Source: Salinicola peritrichatus (GTDB lineage Bacteria > Pseudomonadota > Gammaproteobacteria > Pseudomonadales > Halomonadaceae). Taken from it: DNA of 64,000 bases. The DNA lies in assembly GCF_003206715.1 (NCBI RefSeq), contig NZ_PZJU01000049.1, positions 62,001-126,000 of the forward strand, given 5' to 3'. The translations under genes and the position numbers were made by a program. Shown here piece after piece: positions 28,944-37,777 of the stretch (the stretch's first letter is position 1; every line of letters starts with the position of its first letter). The notes beneath the pieces were generated by a model that was given only the letters and a program-made list of their open reading frames with translations, did no database searches and was not told the DNA's origin.

Positions 28944-29316
28944 GGGACGGCTCCAGGGCCTGGCGATCACGCTCGAGATGATGCAGCGTGGCGGCCATCA
29001 GTTTGCGGCGCTTGGCGATGCGCTTGGCTGCCAGCAGCAGAATGGCCGATACCACGAACAGGATCCCCGAGCAGATGGCAATCGCCTGGAGACGGTGCTG
29101 CTCCCAATACACCACCACGATCAGCAACAACAACATGCCGACGGCGAAGGAGAGCATGATCAGCCCTGCGCCGGCCAGCAGCAGCAGCGTCAGCATGCGG
29201 TCGCGTTCCGCTTCCCATTCCACCACGGCGAGACGCAAACGCGTCTCGCCGCTGGCAATGAGATTGGCGATCAGGCGCCGCGCGGCGTTGATCACATTTT
29301 CCGCCGGCCCCGCCAT
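28936..29316 (-). CDS. yqjE: YqjE-like phage-holin-family membrane protein
   Basis: 126 aa with two central transmembrane helices (LTLLLLAGAGLIMLSFAVGM and LQAIAICSGILFVVSAILLL) between charged cytoplasmic ends. This plan is that of the YqjE / holin superfamily III group. The start overlaps the yqjD stop by one base and the end overlaps yqjK, so the three are one translational unit. Role unknown; in E. coli the operon is expressed in stationary phase and under osmotic stress. Confidence 0.82.
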   Translation of the reverse strand: MAGPAENVINAARRLIANLIASGETRLRLAVVEWEAERDRMLTLLLLAGAGLIMLSFAVGMLLLLIVVVYWEQHRLQAIAICSGILFVVSAILLLAAKRIAKRRKLMAATLHHLERDRQALEPSHD

Positions 29317-29657
29317 CAACGACGCCCCAGCAGCAGCCCCAACACGACGCCGACAGCCGCACCGATGCCGATACTGGCCCACGGGTTTTCATGTACATAG
29401 CGGTCGGTGGCATCCATCTGCTCCCTGGCGCTGGCATAGAGCTTTTCACCGCGCGCTTCGAAGCGCTCCCGTGTCGCCTGCAGACGCTGCTGGGCTCGCT
29501 TGCGCATCTCTGCGACATTGCCGCGGGAGTCGTCCGCAGTGGCTTGAATCAGCTCCTCCACCGTATGCGACAGGTTGCGAAGGTCTTCCTTGAGCTGCTC
29601 GGTCGAGGCTTCGCGCTCGCGCTCGGAGTGATTGTCACCGACGGGTTGCATGGTCAT
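29316..29657 (-). CDS. yqjD: YqjD-like DUF883 protein
   Basis: 113-aa tail-anchored protein. Long charged helices (STEQLKEDLRNLSHTVEELI; QQRLQATRERFEARGEKLYA) precede the family anchor DRYVHENPWASIGIGAAVG and the terminal GRR. E. coli YqjD binds ribosomes at the membrane and inhibits growth on overexpression (established). ATG 29657 has AGGAAG at good spacing. First gene of the yqjDEK unit. Confidence 0.88.
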   Translation of the reverse strand: MTMQPVGDNHSEREREASTEQLKEDLRNLSHTVEELIQATADDSRGNVAEMRKRAQQRLQATRERFEARGEKLYASAREQMDATDRYVHENPWASIGIGAAVGVVLGLLLGRR

Positions 29658-29716
29658 GGTGTCTTCCTTTGACAGTCAATTAACATGAATCAGCATAGAC
29701 AGGCTATCTGCAGGGA

Positions 29717-30640
29717 TCAACGCGTGCCGGGAATGCCGGCGAGAAAGGTGTTGATGCTGAAGCCCAGCCCGATGCGCTGAACGTCGTGGTCGTAATCGAT
29801 CAGGCTTTCGCCATAGCCCTTGTAATACTGCACATAACCGCGGACCTTGCCGAACAGCGGAAAGGAGTAGTCGAGCTGACCGCCGTAATGGGCCTTGCCC
29901 GGATTGCCGCGTACCATCAACGAGACTTCCTGGTCACCGAATGCGCGCACCAAGGTCAGATCGCCATAGCCGATGTAATTTTCCAGATCGGGGTTGTCGT
30001 CGTCTTCATCGTTTTCCGGAATGCGCCAGTGCGGCATGATGCTGAACGCCCAGTCTCCACGCTGAAAGATCGACTCGGCATATATCCGGTTCCAGCTGCG
30101 TGACAGCGGATCCGAGCGGCCGTTGGATTGATGCGCGAAGCCGACCCGGTTGATGGTGTTGATCCAGCCCCACAGCGTCCGGTTGTTGTCGAAACTGACG
30201 AAGGCTTCCGGTTCATAGTTGGTCTCGCGGAAGGGCGAGGAGGCTTCCGAATTGTAGGCCTGCCACCAGCTGCGCTGGGTGTAGGCAAAAAAGAGATCGC
30301 CATTGTCGCCGAAGATGTCCTCGATCAGCTTCACCTTGAAGCTGATCTGGAATTTCATCTCGGCATTGTCGACATCGCCTTCCGAGGAGATTTCACGGAA
30401 GTCGGCTTCGTCCGGATCGGTATTGTAGGTCCACGGCATGAGGTAATTGCGACGATAGGCAGTGATGGCGAGAGGATTCTCCACCGTCTCCGCTTCGAGA
30501 TCGCGACGCACTTCCGCCTGCTCGTTCGCCTTCTGTACGGGATCGTTATCGTCAGTGGTCGACTGCGCGGTTGCCACGGGTATGGTGAACATTCCAAGCA
30601 GTGAAAGGCCGATATAGCGCAGCGAACGAGTTGGCGTCAT
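29717..30640 (-). CDS. pldA: Outer-membrane phospholipase A1
   Basis: 307-aa OMPLA-type beta-barrel lipase that removes mislocalised phospholipids from the outer leaflet. The Sec signal peptide ends near TIPVATAQ. Catalytic residues are all present: His170 and Ser172 in FAHQSNGRSDP and Asn184 in RSWNR, with the same spacing as E. coli His142-Ser144-Asn156. Calcium and dimerisation normally activate it. The N-terminal 50 residues after the signal are polar and acidic. It is divergent from the mscK gene. Confidence 0.95.
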   Translation of the reverse strand: MTPTRSLRYIGLSLLGMFTIPVATAQSTTDDNDPVQKANEQAEVRRDLEAETVENPLAITAYRRNYLMPWTYNTDPDEADFREISSEGDVDNAEMKFQISFKVKLIEDIFGDNGDLFFAYTQRSWWQAYNSEASSPFRETNYEPEAFVSFDNNRTLWGWINTINRVGFAHQSNGRSDPLSRSWNRIYAESIFQRGDWAFSIMPHWRIPENDEDDDNPDLENYIGYGDLTLVRAFGDQEVSLMVRGNPGKAHYGGQLDYSFPLFGKVRGYVQYYKGYGESLIDYDHDVQRIGLGFSINTFLAGIPGTR

Positions 30641-30902
30641 AAGACTATCCTGTCGGAATGATCCTGTAGTGGGAAACCGGGTCGGACTCGGTGCGACAGG
30701 TTTCCGATGAGTTAGCGACGATTTCTAGCATGTCGTCGGATTAAATCAAACTGAGGCCAAGGCGTCGGCGGATGCCTGAGCCGGCCGATAGGCGACAACT
30801 CGGAATCCGTTCGCTCCGGCGGTAAACTCCGAAGCCGATAGGGAATCGCGCCGCTCCGAAAGGCAGCAGCCGTGTGGATGGATACAGTAACGAGGAGTCT
30901 GC

Positions 30903-33900
30903 ATGTCGGATTACCCGGCCGGGGAAACGCCTTTCGGGCAGCAAGGTCCACGATTTCGCGGGGTGTTGCAATCATTGAATGATGTGGTCCTCGGCACGAC
31001 CCTTGGCAAAGTGGCTCAGCGTATCATTTTCCCTGCATTGGCATTGTGCATACTGATGACAAGCGCCCTGGCACTGGCGCAGTCGCAGGACGAACTCCCC
31101 AGCCGCGGCACGCTTCAGGCCGAGCAGGAGAAGCTCGAGCAGATCGATTCGCCCGATGAGCAACAGCAGTCCGATCTCGAGCAACTCAGGATCGCGCTAC
31201 AGACGATGGACACGCTCGAGGCGACCCGCAAGGACCTGCAGGCGCTCGAACGCAACGTGCAGCAGGCTCCGCAGCAGATTCGCGAGCTCGAGCGCCAGCT
31301 GGCGGCGCTGAGTGACGAGCATCCTCCCGAAGCCGATGCCCTCGACCGGCTCTCGGTCGAGACGCTGGCCAAGCGCACCAGCGAGTCGCTCGATCAGCTG
31401 GAGACGTTGCAGAATCAGCTCGCTTCCGTCAACGCCCGCCTGATCAGCGCCGAGACGCTTCCGGAGCGCGCGCAGTCGGCCATGGCCGACGCCATGACAC
31501 GGGCCGAGCAGGCCCGCTCCCGGTTGCAATCTCCCAGCGAGGACGACAGCGCGACCTTCGATCCCGAGCAGGCGCGCTACCAGCTAGAGCTGGCGTTGGC
31601 CGAACTGCAGGCCGAATACCATCGTCGCGAGTTGGCGAACAACACCCAACTGCGTGAGCTCAACGTCCAGCGGCGCGACTTGCTGGCGCGCCAGGTGGCG
31701 ATGGAAGAGGCCCAGCTCGATGCGCTGCAGGCGGCGCTCGACCGCGCCCGGCGCGCTGAGTCGGAGCGCGCCGTCGCCGACATCAGCAAGGAGGACGCCG
31801 AGACGCTTGCCGAGCACCCGGTGCTGCGCGACATCCAGCAAACCAATCGCGAGTTGAGCGACCGCTTGCTGGAAGTCACCGACCGCACCAACGTTCTGAT
31901 TCGTCAGGCGATCGATACCCGCTCGCAACTCGACCAGGTGCGCCAGATCAAACGCACCCTGGATGAGCAGATCGAGGCCGTTCGCGGCAGCCCGCTGTTC
32001 TCGCGAATTCTCAATGAGCAGCGCCGTTCGCTGCCGGAACTCGATACGCTGGGAGGCCTGCAGGAAGAGATCGCCCAGACGCGACTGAGCCAGTTCGATC
32101 TGGTGGATCAGCGCGACGCCCTGAGTCATCCGCGCGAACTCGCCGAGAAGAGCCTGGCCGACACCGACATCGCGGTGACGCCGTCGCTGGTCGATGCGCT
32201 GGTCAAGCTGTTCCAGTCGCGCAGCGAGATCCTCGAACAGCTCGACAAGGAGTACGGCAACCTGCTGACCGTGGCGATCGATCTGCATCTCAATCAGGAG
32301 CAGCTGGCGGAGATCACGACGTCGCTGCGCGCGGCCATCGAGGAGCAGCTGTTCTGGGTCGCCAGTGCCCGGCCGCTGACGCTGAGCTGGTGGCGCGACG
32401 TGCCCGTCAACCTGGCGCACCAGGTCAGCGACGGTGCGTGGCAGCGGGCCGTGATGAGTCTATGGCGGGTGCCCGACCTGCGCGCTCTGGCTGTCATTCC
32501 GGGGCTCCTGATTCCGGTGGTGCTGCTGCTGTTGAGGCGCCGGATCAAGGTCCGGCTGCTCAACCTGCACGAGCAGATCGGTCGTCTCAAGCGCGACACC
32601 CAGATGCACACGCCGCGGGCGATTTTCTACAATGCGCTGCTGGCGGCGCATGGGCCGCTACTGCTGGCGGTGGTGGGCGGTCTGCTGCGGTTGGGAGAGG
32701 GCGATTTCGCCGAACGGTTCGGCGACACCCTGCTGCGATTGGCGCTGGCCTGGGGCGTGCTGGGCTGGGCGCGTCGGCTGTTGGTCCCGGATGGCGTGGC
32801 GACGCGCCATTTTCACTGGTCCATGGGCTATGTGGCGCGGTTGCGCCGGCTGCTGTTCTGGCTCGGTATTGCATTGATCCCGGTCATCCTGATCAGCGGT
32901 GTCTCGCCGGGGAGCCAGGCCGAACTCTCCAGCCGGCCGCTGTCGATGTTGCTGTTGCTGGCGGGCCTGCTGGCGATGAGCTGGATTCTGGTGCGTCTGA
33001 TCCTGGCGCATGTTCCCTATTTCGGCCTCAAGCTGTTTCGTTTGTTGCTGGGACTCGGACTGGCGCTGGTGCCGCTGATCCTCGGCGGATTGATTGCGCT
33101 GGGCTACGAGTACGCGGCGTTGCGCCTGATCGGACGCTTCATCAACTCGCTATACGTGTTCGGGCTGTGGATTCTGGTCGAGGCGACTGTGGTTCGCGGT
33201 CTCGCCGTGGCTCAGCGTCGGCTGGCCTACCGGCGTGCGGTGGCGCGTCGGCGAGCCCAGATTCAGGAGGGCGCCGAGGGCGGGCTCGAAGTCATCGAGG
33301 AACCGCCGCTCGACATGGAGCAGGTCAATCAGCAATCGCTGAGACTGTCCAAGCTGATTCTGTTCATCGGCTTCACCTTTACCTTCTATCTGATCTGGTC
33401 GGACCTGCTCGAGGTGTTCTCGTATCTCGATCACGTCAGCGTCTGGGAGATCGAACATGGTCAGGGCGAGGCGATGACCCTCGATCCGATCACCATCGCC
33501 GACGTCCTCATTGCGTTGGTGACCGTGGCGCTGACCCTGGTGATGGCACGCAACCTGCCGGGCCTGCTCGAGGTCATGGTGCTCTCCCGGCTCAAGCTCA
33601 AGCAGGGCAGTGCCTACGCCATCTCTTCGCTGCTCTCCTACACCATCATCGGCACCGGGATCGTGGTATCGCTGGGGACGCTCGGGGTGTCGTGGGACAA
33701 GCTGCAATGGCTGGTGGCGGCCCTCGGCGTGGGGCTGGGCTTCGGTCTGCAGGAGATCTTCGCCAACTTCATCTCCGGTCTGATCATCCTGTTCGAGCGC
33801 CCGATGCGCATCGGCGACACCATCACGCTGGGCCAGCTCCACGGCTCGGTCAGCCGGATCCGTATCCGTGCCACCACGGTGACCGACTTCGACCGCAAGG

Positions 33901-34424
33901 AGATCATCATCCCCAACAAGACCTTCGTCACCGATCAACTGATCAACTGGTCGCTGTCGGACAATGTGACGCGGGTGGTGTTGACCTATGGCGTCGCCCA
34001 CGGCTCCGACCTCGACGAGGTCCACCGCTTGCTACGCCAGGCGGCCGACGAAAATCGACGCGTGCTTCGCGACCCCGAGCCGCAAGTGTTCTGCATCAGC
34101 TATGGCCCGACGGCGTTCAATTTCGAGCTGCGCATTTTCGTCAACGATCTGCTCGACCGGCTCTACGCCAGCGACGAGATCAATCGCCGCCTGGACCAGT
34201 TGTTCCGCGAACACGGCATTCGGGTGGCGTTCAACCAGATGGATGTCTGGCTGCACAACGACAGTGGTCAGTCGGCGCGGGTGCAACGGTCGACGGGCCG
34301 GTCGGTGGAGTTGGGTACGCCGTCCGCGCGCGAGGCCCGCAGCGGCGATGACGGCCATCTGGGCGACAGCGACGTGGGCGGCGCCGGGCCGGACGGCGAC
34401 GGTGGCGGAGACGCCGGGCGTTGA
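30903..34424 (+). CDS. MscK/MscM-type mechanosensitive channel
   Basis: 1173-aa large MscS-superfamily channel protecting against hypo-osmotic shock. Order: N-terminal export signal (ending near LALAQSQDE), a long Gln/Glu/Arg-rich periplasmic coiled-coil domain (about 60-510), several transmembrane helices (about 530-890), then the MscS pore and vestibule (about 890-1115; GLGFGLQEIFANFISGLIIL, IGDTITLG, IIIPNKTFVT). It ends in a Gly/Asp-rich tail. Length and periplasmic domain match KefA/MscK or YjeP/MscM, not small MscS; which of the two cannot be settled here. GAGGAG precedes ATG 30903. Confidence 0.92.
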   Translation: MSDYPAGETPFGQQGPRFRGVLQSLNDVVLGTTLGKVAQRIIFPALALCILMTSALALAQSQDELPSRGTLQAEQEKLEQIDSPDEQQQSDLEQLRIALQTMDTLEATRKDLQALERNVQQAPQQIRELERQLAALSDEHPPEADALDRLSVETLAKRTSESLDQLETLQNQLASVNARLISAETLPERAQSAMADAMTRAEQARSRLQSPSEDDSATFDPEQARYQLELALAELQAEYHRRELANNTQLRELNVQRRDLLARQVAMEEAQLDALQAALDRARRAESERAVADISKEDAETLAEHPVLRDIQQTNRELSDRLLEVTDRTNVLIRQAIDTRSQLDQVRQIKRTLDEQIEAVRGSPLFSRILNEQRRSLPELDTLGGLQEEIAQTRLSQFDLVDQRDALSHPRELAEKSLADTDIAVTPSLVDALVKLFQSRSEILEQLDKEYGNLLTVAIDLHLNQEQLAEITTSLRAAIEEQLFWVASARPLTLSWWRDVPVNLAHQVSDGAWQRAVMSLWRVPDLRALAVIPGLLIPVVLLLLRRRIKVRLLNLHEQIGRLKRDTQMHTPRAIFYNALLAAHGPLLLAVVGGLLRLGEGDFAERFGDTLLRLALAWGVLGWARRLLVPDGVATRHFHWSMGYVARLRRLLFWLGIALIPVILISGVSPGSQAELSSRPLSMLLLLAGLLAMSWILVRLILAHVPYFGLKLFRLLLGLGLALVPLILGGLIALGYEYAALRLIGRFINSLYVFGLWILVEATVVRGLAVAQRRLAYRRAVARRRAQIQEGAEGGLEVIEEPPLDMEQVNQQSLRLSKLILFIGFTFTFYLIWSDLLEVFSYLDHVSVWEIEHGQGEAMTLDPITIADVLIALVTVALTLVMARNLPGLLEVMVLSRLKLKQGSAYAISSLLSYTIIGTGIVVSLGTLGVSWDKLQWLVAALGVGLGFGLQEIFANFISGLIILFERPMRIGDTITLGQLHGSVSRIRIRATTVTDFDRKEIIIPNKTFVTDQLINWSLSDNVTRVVLTYGVAHGSDLDEVHRLLRQAADENRRVLRDPEPQVFCISYGPTAFNFELRIFVNDLLDRLYASDEINRRLDQLFREHGIRVAFNQMDVWLHNDSGQSARVQRSTGRSVELGTPSAREARSGDDGHLGDSDVGGAGPDGDGGGDAGR

Positions 34425-34429
34425 CCGGC

Positions 34430-34466
34430 CCTTGCGCCGGCTTCGGGGCGCTGTAAAAAGCGACTC
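34430..34466 (+). repeat. Gene-end repeat, copy B
   Basis: CTTGCGCCGGCTTCGGGGCG followed by CTGTAAAAAGCG, just after the mscK stop and before the convergent tlyA stop. Similar to copy A at 25666. A small GCGCC/GGCGC stem can form. Confidence 0.4.
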
Positions 34467-35214
34467 AATGCCTGATCGCGTGGAGCAGAAATTCGCGATT
34501 GCCGTCGCCGCCCTGGATCGGGCTTTCCTGCCAGTGGTCGATTTCGAGGCCGAGCGACTGGCAGGTCTGCCGCAGCGTGTCGGCGACGGTGTCGTAGAGC
34601 GCGCTGTCGCGGACGATGCCGCGAGCATCGACCTTGCCGGGGCCGACCTCGAACTGCGGCTTGACCAGCGAAAACAGCTCGCCGCCGGGACGCAGCAGCC
34701 GGGCGATCTCGGGCAGAATCAGCGTCTGCGAAATGAACGAGACATCCATCACCACCGCGTCGATGCCGTCGGGCGTGAGCGCCTGGAATCGCGCATATGG
34801 CAGCTGGCGCGCGTTCACGCCTTCCAGACAACAGACCCGCTCATCCTTGCGCAGTGACGCATCCAGCTGATCGTGGCCCACCTCGATGCCGATGACTCGC
34901 CGGGCGCCGAAGCGCAGGGCGCAGTCGGTGAAACCGCCGGTGGATTGTCCGATATCGAGTACGACCCGCCCATCGAGACGACGTTCCAGTGCGCTGAGCA
35001 TTGCCTCGAGCTTGAGTCCGGCGCGGGACACGTAGCGCTCCTCGGGCGCCTCGGTGATATCGAGCTCGATCGTTTCCGGCAGTTTCTCTCCCGGTTTGCT
35101 GGCGACTCGCCAGCGTTCGCCGTCGCGGATACGGACATAACCCTGGCGAATCAGGCGTTGGGCGCGCGTGCGCGAGCGCACATGCGCGGCGACCAGTTGG
35201 TCGAGGCGTTTCAT
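34465..35214 (-). CDS. tlyA: TlyA family rRNA 2'-O-methyltransferase / hemolysin-like
   Basis: 249 aa: an N-terminal S4 RNA-binding domain (MKRLDQLVAAHVRSRTRAQR) joined to an FtsJ-like methyltransferase. The SAM motif LDIGQSTGGFTDCAL and the K-D-K-E tetrad (K68, D157, K185, E241) are intact, so catalysis on 2'-OH of rRNA is expected; the hemolysin name is historical. It overlaps the solute-binding protein gene by ATGA and is thus the last gene of the tctD-tctE cluster, an unusual position for a ribosome-modification gene. Confidence 0.92.
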   Translation of the reverse strand: MKRLDQLVAAHVRSRTRAQRLIRQGYVRIRDGERWRVASKPGEKLPETIELDITEAPEERYVSRAGLKLEAMLSALERRLDGRVVLDIGQSTGGFTDCALRFGARRVIGIEVGHDQLDASLRKDERVCCLEGVNARQLPYARFQALTPDGIDAVVMDVSFISQTLILPEIARLLRPGGELFSLVKPQFEVGPGKVDARGIVRDSALYDTVADTLRQTCQSLGLEIDHWQESPIQGGDGNREFLLHAIRH

Positions 35215-36380
35215 GGGTTCGAAGGTTCCTGTGGCGAAGCGGGCAAGGGAGCCGGCAGAGGTGCGGGATCACCCAGCGGGCCGTCGGAAAAGGTTGCGCG
35301 GTTCTCGAACGCCTGTTGCCACTGTTCGAGCAAGGTCTGGCGCTTGAGCGTGTCCAGGGTCGCCAGCAACCCGGGGCCGATCTCGACCGGACGGATGGCA
35401 TCGCCCAGGCGCGCTCGCAGCGCCTGGGCGGTCCCTTCGCCGTCGACCCGTGGGTGCACGGCACCGAGCGTTGTCCGGGTGGCCAGCAACGTTTGCGCCG
35501 CGCTGCTCAGCAGATAGTCGATGAAGCGTGCGGCGGTGTCCGGATGCGGGGCGTTGCGCATCATCATGACCAGGCGCTGGAGAACCAACGCGTAATCCTG
35601 CGGTACCACCATGACGAGTTCCGGGTGGGTGGCAACGTAATTCTGCACATAAGAGCCGATCAGGTTGTAGCCGATCCAGTAGCGTCCGTCGCTGAGCCCT
35701 TCGAGCATCGCCTGTGTCGTGGTCTCCAGGGCGGCGTCGCTGCGCCCCAGCGCCTCGACCAGATCCCAATAGCGTGCCGAGATGCGTGCATCCTCGATGG
35801 CATAGGTATAGCCGGCACCGCTCAAGCGGGGATCGTAGGTGACTACACGGCCGTGCAGTGTGTCGGAATGGTCGTTCAACCGGGCGAGCAGGTCGGCGTG
35901 GCTTTGCGGCGGCGCCATTCGTTCGGCCAGATCACGACGGTAGACCATCACGATCGGCTCGAAGGTGACGCCGAAGAGTTCATGGCGCCAGCGTGCCCAA
36001 CTCGGCCAGGCTTCGGCGGCCACGGAATCCACCCCCGCGGAGAGCCCTTCGTTGGCCAACTGGTACTGCCATGGCATGGCCGGTGACATGATCACGTCCG
36101 CTTGCGGTGCGTCGCGCTCCTGCAGCACCCGGGTATGCAGCGCGAGGGTTTCGAGGTTGTGATAGTCGATCGCGATATCCGGATTGCGACGATGGAAGTC
36201 CTCGAGTAGCGGACGCATCTGCGGCGGATCGAGCACACCGTAAATGCTCAGTGGGCGTGCAGTGTCACCCTGGGCCCCGAAATGCAGCGTGGTCGCGCTC
36301 GCGCCGACCGGCATCAGTGCCAGTAGCCCCGTGATCAGCGACCACAGCGCGAAGCCAAGTGTGCCAGCGGCACGCGGCAT
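35211..36380 (-). CDS. Periplasmic solute-binding protein (iron/thiamine-type) linked to TctDE
   Basis: 389-aa periplasmic-binding-protein fold of the ABC type, with signal peptide TLGFALWSLITGLLALMPVG cleaved near GASA. It carries PLSIYGVLDPPQMRPLLEDF, VIMSPAMPWQYQLANEG and a hinge-like GYTYAIEDARI. No ABC permease or ATPase is nearby. It sits between tctE and tlyA with three-base spacing or overlap on each side, so it probably presents a ligand to the TctE sensor instead of feeding a transporter (inference). An alternative ATG at 36416 would overlap tctE. Confidence 0.8.
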   Translation of the reverse strand: MPRAAGTLGFALWSLITGLLALMPVGASATTLHFGAQGDTARPLSIYGVLDPPQMRPLLEDFHRRNPDIAIDYHNLETLALHTRVLQERDAPQADVIMSPAMPWQYQLANEGLSAGVDSVAAEAWPSWARWRHELFGVTFEPIVMVYRRDLAERMAPPQSHADLLARLNDHSDTLHGRVVTYDPRLSGAGYTYAIEDARISARYWDLVEALGRSDAALETTTQAMLEGLSDGRYWIGYNLIGSYVQNYVATHPELVMVVPQDYALVLQRLVMMMRNAPHPDTAARFIDYLLSSAAQTLLATRTTLGAVHPRVDGEGTAQALRARLGDAIRPVEIGPGLLATLDTLKRQTLLEQWQQAFENRATFSDGPLGDPAPLPAPLPASPQEPSNP

Positions 36381-36382
36381 TT

Positions 36383-37777
36383 TCAGCCGCCGGAGGGAAA
36401 CGTCAGAACGATGCATAGGCCGGGACGCTCGGGATGATCGGGATGGGTGTCATGAAGACTCAGTCGAATATCGTGGGCGCGGGCGATGCCATCGACGATG
36501 GCCAGGCCGAGACCGGTGCCCGAGCCGCTTTCCTGGCCGCGATGGAAGGGGCGCAGTACCAGCAGGCGCTGGGATTCTGGAATGCCCGGGCCATCGTCCT
36601 CGACCATCAGGCACAGCGGATCGGCGGTCACGCGCACGGTGATTCGGCTGGCGCCATAGAGCGAGGCATTCTCGATCAGATTGTTTAGCGCCTCTTCCAG
36701 TTGCCACTCCGTCGCCGCTACCCGGAGGTTGCCATCGGGCACTTCCACGCCCAGGTCGATGCCGCGCCGGTGGCAGCGGGAAAACGCCTCGCGCACGCAG
36801 CGCTGGGCGAGGGCGACCAGATCCACCGACTGACTGGCCGGCGTCGCTTCCGGGTTGTTGAGGCGCGTCAGCGACAGCAGCTGACCTGCCAGGCGTGCGG
36901 TCTTGGCCGCGCTGTCATGCATGGTGTCGAGCGCTTCGCGCCAGGCCTTGGGGTCGTCCTGGCGCAGCGCCAGCTCGGCCCGCGCGGACAGCCCGGCCAG
37001 CGGCGTGCGCAACTGGTGGGAGGCATCGCCGATGAAGCGCTCCTGGTTGGCGCGCACGCGGCGCATGCGTGCCAGCAACTCGTTGAGGGCCTGGCGCAAT
37101 TCCGCGAGTTCCCGCGGCAGCTTCAGCTCGAGCGGGGCCAAGGTGCGCGGGTCGCGTTGACGGATCGCCCGGCGCAGTCGGGTCAGCGGTTCGAGGGCGA
37201 AACGTGCCGACAGCAGCACCACGACCATGGCGAGCAGGGCGATGAGCGCGATATTGACGAAGCTGGACAGGAACAGCTGGTTGGCCAGCGCCTCGCGACC
37301 TTCCCGGGTCTGCGCCACCCGGACTTCGAAGCGATCGCTGCGATCCCAGCCCTCGAGCCGCGAGCGCAGCACGCCCAGGCGTACCGACATGCCCCGGGAG
37401 TCGACATCGCCATAGCTCATCTGGCCGCTGTCGCCGGGGGGCAGAGAAGGGAGCGAGCGATTGCCGGTGACGAATTGCCCCCGGGCATCGTAAAGGGCAT
37501 AGAACACGCGCTCCCGGGCGTCGGTGGCCAGCATCTCGAGGGCGGAAGGCGGCAGGTCCATCCATAGCCGGCTCTGCTGCCAGCGAACCTGTTCGGCGAT
37601 CGACAGCGATGCGGCGTCGAGCAGGCGGTCGAAGGCGCGATCGGCGGCCTCGCGCGAGGCGAACCAGGCCTGGAGCAGCATGATCGCCACCAGTATCAGC
37701 AGCGGACAGAGCAGCCAGATCATCAGCCGCCGATAGAGGCTCAGATGCGATAGGCGCAGGCGTCGCGCAACGCTCAC
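36383..37777 (-). CDS. tctE: TctE-type sensor histidine kinase
   Basis: 464-aa inner-membrane sensor. TM1 at about 18-39 and TM2 at about 172-190 flank a 130-residue periplasmic domain. A HAMP-like stretch and the DHp box DASHQLRTPLAGLS (His254) follow, then the ATPase with NNLIENASLYG (N box), VEDDGPGIPE (G1) and GSGTGLGLAIV (G2). GTG 37777 overlaps the tctD stop (GTGA), the usual coupling of kinase to regulator. It belongs to the TctE/TctD pair that controls tricarboxylate uptake; the tctCBA genes lie divergently upstream. Confidence 0.9.
   Translation of the reverse strand: MSVARRLRLSHLSLYRRLMIWLLCPLLILVAIMLLQAWFASREAADRAFDRLLDAASLSIAEQVRWQQSRLWMDLPPSALEMLATDARERVFYALYDARGQFVTGNRSLPSLPPGDSGQMSYGDVDSRGMSVRLGVLRSRLEGWDRSDRFEVRVAQTREGREALANQLFLSSFVNIALIALLAMVVVLLSARFALEPLTRLRRAIRQRDPRTLAPLELKLPRELAELRQALNELLARMRRVRANQERFIGDASHQLRTPLAGLSARAELALRQDDPKAWREALDTMHDSAAKTARLAGQLLSLTRLNNPEATPASQSVDLVALAQRCVREAFSRCHRRGIDLGVEVPDGNLRVAATEWQLEEALNNLIENASLYGASRITVRVTADPLCLMVEDDGPGIPESQRLLVLRPFHRGQESGSGTGLGLAIVDGIARAHDIRLSLHDTHPDHPERPGLCIVLTFPSGG

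Noticed and set aside
32390-34351. 653-aa frame overlapping mscK in another phase
   Set aside because: The Arg/Gly/Ala-rich product has no domain pattern, while the MscS pore is clear in the chosen frame.
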